The notes beneath the pieces are model-generated. The model was not told where the DNA came from. It saw only the letters and a program-made list of their open reading frames with translations, and made no database searches. From Microbacterium dextranolyticum (lineage in GTDB: Bacteria; Actinomycetota; Actinomycetes; Actinomycetales; Microbacteriaceae), in the NCBI RefSeq assembly GCF_016907295.1, contig NZ_JAFBBR010000001.1:2604001-2668000 (forward strand): a stretch of 64,000 bases of DNA. Reading direction: 5' to 3'. A program made the translations under genes and the position numbers. This document shows positions 53,767 through 61,511 of the stretch, piece by piece (the stretch's first letter is position 1; each line of letters starts with the position of its first letter).

Positions 53767-54569
53767 CCGCGCCGCGGCCGACGTTCGGGCCCACGCGGGT
53801 CACTCGCCTCCTCATCGGCGTGATCGTGGGCGCGTTCTTCGCGATCCCGCTCGTCTCGACGCTGCTCTACACCCTGCGGATGCCCGACGGCCGGCTCTCA
53901 TTCGAACGGTGGACCGGCCTGTTCTCCCCCGCTGTCCAGACGGCGGCCCGTCCCATCTGGACCGGGCTGGGCAACTCGCTCGTCCTGTGCCTCGTGACCG
54001 TCGCGATCGTGCTGCTGCTGCTCGCACCGACGATGGTGCTCGTTCACCTGCGCTTCCCACGGCTGCGGCGGGTGTTCGAGTTCACGGTGCTGCTGCCGAT
54101 CTCGATCCCCGCAATCGTCCTCGTCGTGGGTCTGGCACCGATCTACCTGCAGATCGGACGCTGGTTCGGCACCGGCACGTGGACGCTGGCGTTCGCCTAC
54201 GGCATCACCGTCCTGCCCTTCGCCTACCGATCGATCCAAGCCTCCATCGAGGCCGCCGACCTGCGCACCCTGGCCGAGGCGGCGCGTTCGCTCGGTGCCG
54301 GCTGGGGCGCGGTGGCGTTCCGAGTGCTCGCCCCGAACCTCCGGCAGGGACTCCTCGCAGCATCCCTCATCTCGGTCGCCGTCGTCCTCGGTGAGTTCAC
54401 GATCGCGTCGCTGCTGAACCGCCAGGTGTTCCAGACCGCGATGGTCGTCGTCCGCAACCAGGACGCCTACCTTCCCGCCATGTTCACCCTGCTCGCGCTC
54501 CTGTTCTGCTTCGCGCTGCTCCTGCTCATCGGCCGCCTCGCCCGCGGCACGCGAAAGGCTCGCCCATGA
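53763..54569 (+). CDS. ABC transporter permease, second of pair
   Basis: 268 residues from GTG 53763 (GTGA overlap). Six membrane helices; the EAA-type loop is EAARSLGAGWGAVAFRVLAP. It is the PotC-like partner. The last helix is followed by a short basic tail (RLARGTRKARP), and its stop overlaps the ATPase start. Confidence 0.9.
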   Translation: MTAPRPTFGPTRVTRLLIGVIVGAFFAIPLVSTLLYTLRMPDGRLSFERWTGLFSPAVQTAARPIWTGLGNSLVLCLVTVAIVLLLLAPTMVLVHLRFPRLRRVFEFTVLLPISIPAIVLVVGLAPIYLQIGRWFGTGTWTLAFAYGITVLPFAYRSIQASIEAADLRTLAEAARSLGAGWGAVAFRVLAPNLRQGLLAASLISVAVVLGEFTIASLLNRQVFQTAMVVVRNQDAYLPAMFTLLALLFCFALLLLIGRLARGTRKARP

Positions 54570-55681
54570 CCATCGATCCGCTTCCCCGCACCGCCGACAA
54601 CCTCCTCCTCACGGGAGCGACCGAGGGCACGCGCGTCGAACTGCGCGCGATCGAGAAGAGCTTCGGCACGACCCGGGTGCTCCACGGCGTCGACCTCGAC
54701 ATAGCCCCGGGCGAGTTCGTCTCGCTCCTCGGACCGTCCGGCTGCGGCAAGACGACCGCCCTGCGCGTTCTGGCCGGGCTCGAGTCCGCCGACAGTGGCA
54801 CGGTGCTGCTCGGCGGCACCGACGTCTCCCGGATGCCCACCAACAAGCGCGACATCGGCATGGTGTTCCAGTCGTACTCGCTGTTCCCGCACCTGCGGAT
54901 CGTGGACAACACCGCATTCGGCCTGCGCCGTCGCGGTACGGCTCGCCGCCCCGCCGAGGCGCGGGCGCTCGACGCTCTCGAACTCGTCGGACTGCGCCAT
55001 CTGTCCGACCGCTATCCCCATCAGCTCTCCGGAGGCCAACAGCAGCGGGTCGCGCTCGCTCGCGCTCTCGTCACCGAACCCCGCGTGCTGCTCCTGGACG
55101 AGCCGCTCTCCGCTCTCGATGCGAAGGTGCGCGTGCAGCTTCGCGACGAGATCCGTCGCTTGCAGCTGCGCCTCGGCATCACGACCGTCTTCGTGACCCA
55201 CGATCAGGAAGAGGCTCTCGCCGTCTCGGACCGGATCGCCATGATGGACGGCGGGCGCATCGAGCAGATCGGCACGCCGGAGGATCTCTACCTGCGGCCT
55301 CGCACCTCGTCCGTGGCGGCGTTCGTCGGACTCTCCAGTGCGCTGCCGGGGATCGCGCAGGGCGACGTCGTGCGCGTCTGGGACATGGCTCTGCCGATCG
55401 AGGGAGCATCGGTCGACGGCCCCGTCAACGCCCTGGTGCGCCCGGAGAACATACGCATCACCGCCGTCGACGAGGCTGCAGTCGCCCGTGACACCCGCCC
55501 CGGGCGTGAAGCGCACGTGCAGGAGAGCACGTTCCTCGGGAGCTATCGCCGTTCGCTCGTGCGCACCGACGACGGGACTCTCGTCCGCGTGCAGCACGGA
55601 GCCGACGACCGGCTGGAATACGGTCAGCGGGTGCGGATCACGTTCTCCCCCGTCGGGGTCGCCGTCCGCCCCCGCGACTGA
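54566..55681 (+). CDS. ABC transporter ATP-binding protein with TOBE domain
   Basis: 371 residues from ATG 54566, overlapping the permease stop (ATGA). Walker A is GPSGCGKTT, the signature LSGGQQQR, Walker B VLLLDEPLSALD, and the switch His in FVTHDQEEAL. The last 110 residues form a TOBE-type regulatory domain (LVRPENIRI, ESTFLGSYRRSLVRTDDG). This is the PotA/FbpC/ThiQ-type ATPase that powers the two permeases before it. The first 25 residues are an extra head not typical of the family. Confidence 0.93.
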   Translation: MTIDPLPRTADNLLLTGATEGTRVELRAIEKSFGTTRVLHGVDLDIAPGEFVSLLGPSGCGKTTALRVLAGLESADSGTVLLGGTDVSRMPTNKRDIGMVFQSYSLFPHLRIVDNTAFGLRRRGTARRPAEARALDALELVGLRHLSDRYPHQLSGGQQQRVALARALVTEPRVLLLDEPLSALDAKVRVQLRDEIRRLQLRLGITTVFVTHDQEEALAVSDRIAMMDGGRIEQIGTPEDLYLRPRTSSVAAFVGLSSALPGIAQGDVVRVWDMALPIEGASVDGPVNALVRPENIRITAVDEAAVARDTRPGREAHVQESTFLGSYRRSLVRTDDGTLVRVQHGADDRLEYGQRVRITFSPVGVAVRPRD

Positions 55682-55724
55682 GCGAACGCCGATGCGCGAT
55701 TCGCAGGTGCTCGGGCGGTCGCGC

Positions 55725-56027
55725 TCAGACCTCGAAGTCGACCGCGACCCGGTCGGAGCGCACCGAGCCGATGTAGGCCGCGACCTCGCGATGCGCCGGG
55801 TGCACGTTGTAGGCGGCGAGAGCGTCGGCGTCGTCGAAGTCGGCCACCAGCACGAGGTCCCAGTTCTCCCCCGGGAACAGCGTGTTCGCACCCGCCGACA
55901 TCGAACGCAGGGTGGGGACGGCATCCGGCAGCGCATTCAGCTGCTCGGCGGCGCGGGTCGCGTGCTCGACGCGCGTCTCGGCGTCGGAGGCGGCCATGCG
56001 GAAGGCGACGACGTGGCGGATGGTCAT
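55725..56027 (-). CDS. Dabb-domain stress-responsive protein
   Basis: 100 residues. IRHVVAFRMAASD, NWDLVLVADFDDADALAAYNVHPAHREVAAYI and the closing VAVDFEV are those of the Dabb (stress-responsive A/B barrel) family. Family members form small dimeric barrels; some cyclise or bind polyketide-like compounds, most have no known role. The ATG at 56027 overlaps the stop of the glutaredoxin-like gene, so the two are cotranscribed. It is convergent with the ABC operon. Confidence 0.88.
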   Translation of the reverse strand: MTIRHVVAFRMAASDAETRVEHATRAAEQLNALPDAVPTLRSMSAGANTLFPGENWDLVLVADFDDADALAAYNVHPAHREVAAYIGSVRSDRVAVDFEV

Positions 56028-56290
56028 GCGTTCTCCTCGGTGCGGGTGTCGGTGAGTGCGGCACGCAGGCGGTCGGCGGACAGCCGCCAGTGTGCGTGCA
56101 GGCGGTCGTCGATGAGGACGACGGGGATCTTCTCCCACCACTGCTCGTACAGGGCCGGGTCGGAGGCGATCGAGAACTCTTCGACCTCCACGGCTCCGTC
56201 GGGCAGTTCGGCGACGACGTTGTCGACGATCTCGCGCGCCACATCGCACAGATGGCAGTCGGGTTTGGAGATGAGCGTGAGGGTCGTCAC
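56024..56290 (-). CDS. Glutaredoxin-like protein
   Basis: 88 residues from GTG 56290. LISKPDCHLCDVAREIVD holds a CHLC redox motif at the start of a thioredoxin fold, and IPVVLIDDRLHAHWRLSADRL follows with the cis-Pro. This is the actinobacterial DUF836/glutaredoxin-like group, with dithiol activity likely but partner unknown. An ATG 16 codons upstream is less likely, because CAGGAT stands six bases before the GTG in the same pattern as other starts here. Confidence 0.86.
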   Translation of the reverse strand: MTTLTLISKPDCHLCDVAREIVDNVVAELPDGAVEVEEFSIASDPALYEQWWEKIPVVLIDDRLHAHWRLSADRLRAALTDTRTEENA

Positions 56291-56356
56291 GGTTCCATCC
56301 TGGCACGGGGCGACGGGCATCCCGACGGACGCTCGCATCGCACGGCGGAAACACGA

Positions 56357-56393
56357 AGCGCCCGTCCCGGATCGTTCCGGAAACAGGCGCTCG
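56357..56393 (-). terminator. Hairpin after the 32-residue basic protein gene
   Basis: On the minus strand AGCGCC...TCCGGA pairs with TCCGG...GGCGCT around an ACGA loop, with a mismatch and a small bulge in the middle. It lies 16 bases after the TAA stop. Confidence 0.55.
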
Positions 56394-56408
56394 GTGTCGG
56401 TGCCGCGA

Positions 56409-56507
56409 TTACTTCTTGTTGCGGCGCTGGTGGCGAGTCTTGCGAAGCAGCTTGCGGTGCTTCTTCTTCGCCATGCGCTTGCGGCGCTTCTTGATGACAG
56501 AACCCAC
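56409..56507 (-). CDS. 32-residue basic AURKAIP1/COX24-domain protein
   Basis: 32 residues from GTG 56507, ending in TAA. It reads GSVIKKRRKRMAKKKHRKLL and then more Lys and Arg. This very basic sequence is almost the same as the conserved mycobacterial Rv0500B and matches the AURKAIP1/COX24 domain, which in mitochondria belongs to a small-subunit ribosomal protein (mS38). A ribosome-associated role (bS22-like) is known for mycobacteria. It follows the HTH gene below, as in mycobacteria. It is too short for most gene finders. Confidence 0.92.
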   Translation of the reverse strand: MGSVIKKRRKRMAKKKHRKLLRKTRHQRRNKK

Positions 56508-56589
56508 GGAAAACCTCACTATGTCAGGGGTCTGGACGAGCCTGGAGCACGTCCGGGAACGGGCATCACGAAAATGCCCTCGGAGCAGT

Positions 56590-56781
56590 CTAGCCGACGT
56601 CGGCGATCGGCCGTTGCACAGCGGCGGTGACGGCCTGCTCGGGCACCCGGTAGCTGCGCCCGAAACGTACCGCGGGAAGTTCCCCCGCATGCACCTGGCG
56701 GTACACCGTCATCTTCGAGACGCGCATGATGTCCGCGACCTCGGCGACGGTGAGAAATCGCACGTCCGACAGCTCTGCCAT
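56590..56781 (-). CDS. Small helix-turn-helix (excisionase-like) protein
   Basis: 63 residues from ATG 56781, with GGGGAG seven bases upstream; a start 16 codons earlier lacks such a site. LTVAEVADIMRVSKMTVYRQVHAGELPAVRFGRSYRV is a MerR/excisionase-type winged helix. It corresponds to mycobacterial Rv0500A in sequence type and in standing just before the 32-residue basic protein. Its targets are unknown. In mycobacteria proC is the next neighbour; here proC is about 5 kb away. Confidence 0.88.
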   Translation of the reverse strand: MAELSDVRFLTVAEVADIMRVSKMTVYRQVHAGELPAVRFGRSYRVPEQAVTAAVQRPIADVG

Positions 56782-56916
56782 GTTCCCACTCCCCCGCGGC
56801 CCCAGTTCCCCCTGGATGGCCGTCCTCACAGAGTAGAGGTCTCGCGGGACGCGTGTAAACCTCTGTGACTTCTGTGACGTAACGGTGCTCCGCCGATGCG
56901 GCGCCTACGCGCCGGC

Positions 56917-57327
56917 TCAGCGCCCGGGGATCTTCTTCAGCACGCTCTCGAGGGCGTGCTTGGTGGATGCCGCGGCGCGCCCGACGAGGTCGGCGGCAGC
57001 CGCCGCGGAGTCCGGAAGCGCGGGGGTGGCGGCGGCTTCGGCGGCGGCCAGACCATCGTCGAAGAACGGCACCAGCCAGTCGTCGACGACGTCGAGCGGA
57101 CCGGTCGACAGGCTGTAGTAGCGGTGCTGGCCCTCCTCGCGCACCGAGACGAGCTCCGCTTCGCGCAGCACCTTGAGGTGCTTCGACACGGTGGGCTGGC
57201 TCACGCCCAACTCGCCCACGATCTGCGACACGCTCGTGCCGTGCTCTCCCGAGGCGGCGCGTTCGCGCAGCAGCTGCAGGATGTCCCGACGGGTACCGTC
57301 GGCGATCACGTCGAAGATGTCCGCCAT
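56917..57327 (-). CDS. ArsR-family transcriptional regulator
   Basis: 136 residues from ATG 57327; an ATG two codons earlier would sit right after a TAACCT box, while 57327 is six bases from it, as at other starts here. IADGTRRDILQLLRERAA and VGELGVSQPTVSKHLKVLREAELVSVREEGQHRYYSL form an ArsR-type winged helix. No Cys is present, so metal sensing by the usual ArsR/SmtB thiol site is unlikely. The helical Ala-rich tail is of unknown use. It is divergent from trkH. Confidence 0.9.
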   Translation of the reverse strand: MADIFDVIADGTRRDILQLLRERAASGEHGTSVSQIVGELGVSQPTVSKHLKVLREAELVSVREEGQHRYYSLSTGPLDVVDDWLVPFFDDGLAAAEAAATPALPDSAAAAADLVGRAAASTKHALESVLKKIPGR

Positions 57328-57404
57328 GACCATAGGTTAGCCCGCGCCGCGCCCCGAGTACCATGACAACGACCGAGCGTTGGGAACGAGTCGAGGAGGC
57401 GGTC

Positions 57405-58847
57405 ATGGCGGACGATTCCGTCGTCGTCCGCGCGGCGCATCGGGCCTCGGTCCTCTCGACGCGAGTGGTTCACGCGCTGCGCGAGCTCGCGATGGCCTCG
57501 CCGCCCCGCTTCGCCGTGCTCGTCTTCAGCGCGCTGGTGCTGCTGTTCACCGGCCTGTTCTCCCTGCCCGCGGCCGCCGCCGACGGCACGCAGACGCCCT
57601 TCGCGGATGCCCTCTTCACGGCCGTCTCGACGATCTGCGTCACGGGACTGTCGACCGTCGACATGGCCGAGCACTGGTCGCCGTTCGGACACGTCATCGT
57701 CTACGTCGGCGTCAACGTGGGAGCCCTGGGCGTGCTGACCCTGGCATCCATCCTCGGTCTGGTGATCTCGAAGCGGCTGGGCCTGCGTGCCAAGCTCATC
57801 GCGGCCGGCGACACGAATCCGCTGCGTGCCCACGGCGGCCCCGTCAACGAAGGACAGACCGTCCGGCTCGGCGAGGTCGGCCAGCTGCTCGCGACCGTCG
57901 CACTGTCGACCCTGGTGATCGAGGCCGGCCTGGCGATCCTGCTCTACCCCTCGCTGCTGATCAACGGCGTCGACCCGCTCAGCGCCCTCTGGGAGGCGCC
58001 GTTCTACGCCGCGATGGCCTTCACGAACACCGGCTTCACCCCGAACGCCGGCGGCCTCGCCCCCTTCGCCGGCGACTACTTCTTCCTCACCGTGATCATG
58101 GCGGGCGTCTTCCTCGGATCGATCGGGTTCCCGGTGATCTTCACCCTCTGGCGTCACCACTTCCACCTGCGCCGCTGGTCGCTGCACGCCAAGCTCACCC
58201 TCATCACCACGGTCATCCTGTTCTTCGCCGGCGCCGCGGTCTTCCTGCTGCTCGAGTACGACAATCCGAAGACGCTCGGCGGCATGGATGCCTGGGACAC
58301 CACCTTCCAGGCGTTCTTCCTGTCGGCGATGACACGGTCGGGCGGATTCTCGCTCGTCGACATCTCGCAGCTGAACGGATCGTCGCTCATCGTCGGATCG
58401 ATGCTGATGTTCGTGGGTGGCGGCTCGGCCTCGACGGCCGGCGGCATCAAGGTCACGACCCTCGCCGTGCTCGCCCTGGCCGTGTGGTCCGAGGCGAAGG
58501 GGCGCCCGAGCGTGCAGGCGTTCGGCCGCCGCATCCCGAGCGACGTGCAGCGCGTCGCCCTCTCGGTGGTCGCCTGGGGGTCGACGATCGTGGCGGTGGC
58601 GACCATTACGATCGGGCAGATCACCGGGGCACCCATCGAGAAGGTGCTCTTCGATGTCATCTCCGGGTTCGCGACCGTCGGGCTCTCGACGGGGCTGACG
58701 GCGACCCTTCCCGACCCCGCCGTGTACGTGCTCGCCCTGACGATGTTCATGGGGCGCGTTGGTACAGTGACTCTCGCCGCGGCCGTGGCCGCGACATCCC
58801 GTTCGCAGCACTACTCGCTGCCCGTGGAAAGGCCCATCGTTGGTTGA
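57405..58847 (+). CDS. trkH: Potassium uptake channel subunit TrkH/KtrB
   Basis: 480 residues from ATG 57405, with GAGGAGG five bases upstream; ATG 57363 would add 14 residues. Four MPM repeats with selectivity regions such as STICVTGLSTVDM, FTNTGFTPNAG, MTRSGGFSLVD and FATVGLSTGLTA. The last helix holds FMGRVGTVTLA, the usual end motif of the family. It imports potassium across the membrane under control of the adjacent TrkA/KtrA. The two reading frames overlap by eight bases. Confidence 0.94.
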   Translation: MADDSVVVRAAHRASVLSTRVVHALRELAMASPPRFAVLVFSALVLLFTGLFSLPAAAADGTQTPFADALFTAVSTICVTGLSTVDMAEHWSPFGHVIVYVGVNVGALGVLTLASILGLVISKRLGLRAKLIAAGDTNPLRAHGGPVNEGQTVRLGEVGQLLATVALSTLVIEAGLAILLYPSLLINGVDPLSALWEAPFYAAMAFTNTGFTPNAGGLAPFAGDYFFLTVIMAGVFLGSIGFPVIFTLWRHHFHLRRWSLHAKLTLITTVILFFAGAAVFLLLEYDNPKTLGGMDAWDTTFQAFFLSAMTRSGGFSLVDISQLNGSSLIVGSMLMFVGGGSASTAGGIKVTTLAVLALAVWSEAKGRPSVQAFGRRIPSDVQRVALSVVAWGSTIVAVATITIGQITGAPIEKVLFDVISGFATVGLSTGLTATLPDPAVYVLALTMFMGRVGTVTLAAAVAATSRSQHYSLPVERPIVG

Positions 58848-59511
58848 GCAGCTGCGGAGCGATGCTCCCGTCCTCGTGATCGGTCTCGGGCGCTTCGGCG
58901 CCGCCTGCGCGGGCGAGCTCGACCGGCTCGACCGCGAGGTGCTCGCGATCGACGACAACCTCGAGCTCGTGCAGAAGTGGTCCGAGCGGGTCACCCACAC
59001 GGTGCAGGCCGACGCGAAGAACATCGACGCGCTCAAGCAGATCGGGGCGCAGGACTTCCAGGTCGCGGTCGTCGCGGTCGGCTCGTCGATCGAGGCATCC
59101 GTTCTCATCACGGCGAACCTCGTCGACCTGAAGGTGCCCCAGATCTGGGCGAAGGCCGTCTCGCAGAGCCACGGCAAGATCCTCGCCCGTGTCGGCGCGA
59201 ACCACGTCATCTACCCCGAGCGCGAGGCCGGCGAGCGCGTCGCGCACCTCGTGTCGGGGCGGATGCTCGACTTCATCCGCTTCGACGACGACTTCGTGCT
59301 GGCCAAGATGTACCCGCCGAAGTTCATCCGCGGGATCGGCCTCAACGAGTCGGGAGTCCGCTCGAAGTACAGCGTGACTGTCGTGGGCGTGAAGAGCCCG
59401 GGCAAGCCGTTCCGCTACGCGGAGGCCGACACGGTGGTCACCAACCACGACCTCATCATCGTGTCGGGCACGAACTCCGACATCGAGCGCTTCGCCTCGC
59501 TCGACCGCTGA
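58840..59511 (+). CDS. trkA: Potassium uptake regulatory subunit TrkA/KtrA
   Basis: 223 residues from TTG 58840, with GGAAAGG six bases before it. An RCK_N Rossmann domain (VLVIGLGRFGAACAGELDR, VLAIDDN) is followed by an RCK_C domain (about 140-223). It forms the cytoplasmic ring that gates TrkH in answer to nucleotides. The single RCK pair and the size fit KtrA rather than the double-length TrkA of enterobacteria. The use of TTG with an eight-base overlap suggests translational coupling. Confidence 0.94.
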   Translation: MVEQLRSDAPVLVIGLGRFGAACAGELDRLDREVLAIDDNLELVQKWSERVTHTVQADAKNIDALKQIGAQDFQVAVVAVGSSIEASVLITANLVDLKVPQIWAKAVSQSHGKILARVGANHVIYPEREAGERVAHLVSGRMLDFIRFDDDFVLAKMYPPKFIRGIGLNESGVRSKYSVTVVGVKSPGKPFRYAEADTVVTNHDLIIVSGTNSDIERFASLDR

Positions 59512-59540
59512 CGCGCGCTCGCGCTTGCGTTTCGCCGCGC

Positions 59541-59795
59541 GAGAAACACCTTCGCACGCGAGAAACCATCCCCGCAGCTGTTTCTCGCGACGACGATGGT
59601 TTCTCACGACGGCATCCCGCCACGCCGCCGCCATGACACGGTGTTGCCGTACGCGACATGGCCTCCCGCGTGCGGTCGGGCGCACTCGCCTGCCCCCTCG
59701 CCCGTCCGAACCGTCGACGGGGCTGAGCGCGAGAAACACCTTCGCGCGCGAGAAACCGTCTCTGCCCGTGGTTCTCGCGCCTGCGTCGGTTTCTC
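59541..59795 (+). repeat. Two four-motif elements upstream of the AbiEi-like gene (59512-59896 gap)
   Basis: Copy one has motifs at 59541, 59560, 59578 and 59597; copy two at 59731, 59750, 59768 and 59787. Spacing is 19, 18, 19 in both. In copy two the B motif is GAGAAACCG and its partner CGGTTTCTC: both changed from the usual CCA/TGG so that complementarity is kept. Nothing else was recognised in the 385-base gap apart from a CAGACT box before the next start. Confidence 0.88.
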
Positions 59796-59896
59796 GCTCT
59801 GATCATCTCTCCTCCCCTGCGGCGGACCAGCGCATGTTGTCCACCGGTGCGGGCGGACGCGCGCCGGTGACGGCGATCGCGGCGCAGACTCGGCGC

Positions 59897-60883
59897 ATGC
59901 CGCTCCTTCTCGCAGATCGCGCCGCCACGCGCGCGCCGCTCCCGCTCATCACCTCCGCTGAAGCGCGGGCGCTGCGCCTGCCGGTGTCGGGCGCGGCGTG
60001 CACGCGTGTGCGACGCGGCGTGTACGCGGATGCCGCCGCGGCGGCTCGTCTCACGCCGTGGGCCCGCTATGCGCTCCGTGTCCACGCCTTCGCCGTGACG
60101 CACCCGGGCACGATGCTCTGCCTCGAATCCGCGGCGGTGCTGCACGGTTTGCCGCTGTTCGGCGAAGCACGCGACATCCACGTCTTCGACGCGGAGCGCA
60201 CGTCGTCGCGTCGTTTCGGTGATGTCTGCGTGCACACGAGCAGCGATCCGCGCGAGTCGGTCGAACGTGCGGGCATCCCGGTCACCTCACTGCTCGACAC
60301 GGTCGTCGATCTGTGCCGTGTGCTCCCTCCCGCGCAGGCGCTGGCCGTTGCGGATGCCGCGATCTCACCGGCCCAGGGCGGCACGCTCGATCTCGATCGA
60401 CTCCGCGAACGCTCGGCCGATCAGGTCTCGCGCCGCGGCGTCGCGCGGCTCGCCTGGACGTGGGCACGCGCGGACGGTCTCGCGGAGTCGCCCGGTGAAA
60501 GCGTCAGTCGCGCGGTGATCCGCTGGTGCGGCTTCGAGGATCCCGTCCTGCAGCCCGTCTTCGGCTACGAGGGTGTCGATGACCGCGTGGACTTCCTCTT
60601 CCCGTCCGCGCGTGCGCTCGGCGAGAGCGACGGATGGGGAAAGTACGACCTTCACGACGCCGCGCGCGCCGAGCAGCATCTGCGCAACGAGAAGCGGCGC
60701 GAGGACCGGTTGCGGCGGGCCGGGCATCCGTTCGCCCGATGGGACCTCGCGGATGCCGTGCGCGTGGACCCGCTCGCCACCGCGCTGCAGCGCGCCGACG
60801 TTCCGCTGGTGCGGACGCGCGACCGCGGCGGTCTCGCCACGCTCGGCCGCAGCCCGAGGACTCTCGCCTCGCGCCCGCGGTGA
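59897..60883 (+). CDS. AbiEi-like antitoxin domain fused to DUF559/Vsr-like nuclease-fold domain
   Basis: 328 residues from ATG 59897, six bases after a CAGACT box. Residues 15-95 (LITSAEARAL, RVRRGVYAD, LESAAVLHGLPL) resemble the winged-helix front of type IV antitoxin AbiEi proteins. Residues 198-285 resemble DUF559: SPGESVSR helix, VDFLFP with D232, GESDGWGKY with E243, D245 and K249, then RNEKRREDRLRRAGHPFARW. This order of D, E and K fits a PD-(D/E)XK or Vsr-type nuclease core. No AbiEii toxin gene adjoins it. Repeat arrays lie on both sides. Confidence 0.82.
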   Translation: MPLLLADRAATRAPLPLITSAEARALRLPVSGAACTRVRRGVYADAAAAARLTPWARYALRVHAFAVTHPGTMLCLESAAVLHGLPLFGEARDIHVFDAERTSSRRFGDVCVHTSSDPRESVERAGIPVTSLLDTVVDLCRVLPPAQALAVADAAISPAQGGTLDLDRLRERSADQVSRRGVARLAWTWARADGLAESPGESVSRAVIRWCGFEDPVLQPVFGYEGVDDRVDFLFPSARALGESDGWGKYDLHDAARAEQHLRNEKRREDRLRRAGHPFARWDLADAVRVDPLATALQRADVPLVRTRDRGGLATLGRSPRTLASRPR

Positions 60884-60931
60884 CGGCCTGCGGCATCCTC
60901 AGCCCTCGCCCGCTCTCCCGCCGCAGGCGGC

Positions 60932-61411
60932 GAGAAACCACAACCAGCACGAGAAACACGTGGTGCAGTGATTTCTCGCGTTCGACGGTGTTTCTCGAGA
61001 GGAGGCGCGCGGCGCGCGCGAGCAAGGAGTCGAGGCCGCGCGTGGGGCCTGGCGGCCGGGGCGATGGGGATGTGAGGGTCCTGGGGGATGCGAGGCCACG
61101 GGCGCACGACGGCGCACGACCGCACGCAGGTCTCCGCCAGCGGCGAGAAACCACAACCAGCACGAGAAACACCTCAGGCAGTGGTTTCTCGCGGTCGGAA
61201 GTGTTTCTCGAGAGGAGGCGCGCGGGAGCAAGGAGTCAGGGCGACGCGCGGAGCCTGGGAGCGAGGGCGCGGCGTTGTGGGGCGGCGAGAGCGCTGAGTG
61301 TCGGGCGTACGCCCGCGCACCGCAGTGCGCAGGTCTCCGCAGCGGCGAGAAACCACAACCAGCACGAGAAACACCTCAGGCAGTGGTTTCTCGCGGTCGA
61401 CGGTGTTTCTC
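60932..61411 (-). repeat. Three four-motif elements, inverted orientation (60884-61511 gap)
   Basis: Copies start at 60932, 61145 and 61347, with motifs 0, 19, 37 and 56 bases in. On the plus strand the order is B-A-B'-A' (CCA, CAC, TGG or TGA, GTG), which is the reverse complement of the order in the other arrays. Flanking sequence is also repeated (GAGAGGAGGCGCGCGG after copies one and two; AGGTCTCCGC before copies two and three), making units of about 205-213 bases. The 628-base gap between convergent genes shows nothing else. Confidence 0.88.
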
Positions 61412-61511
61412 GCCGGCAGACGCACGCATGGCCAGCGCGTGCGAAGGCGCACGCAGATGTGCGTACGAACGCACGAGAGGGATGCCCGGGGAAGAGCTCA
61501 GGCGGGCCAGG

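Noticed and set aside
59897..60883. Complete type IV toxin-antitoxin locus
   Set aside because: No AbiEii-type nucleotidyltransferase gene lies on either side; only repeats and housekeeping genes do.
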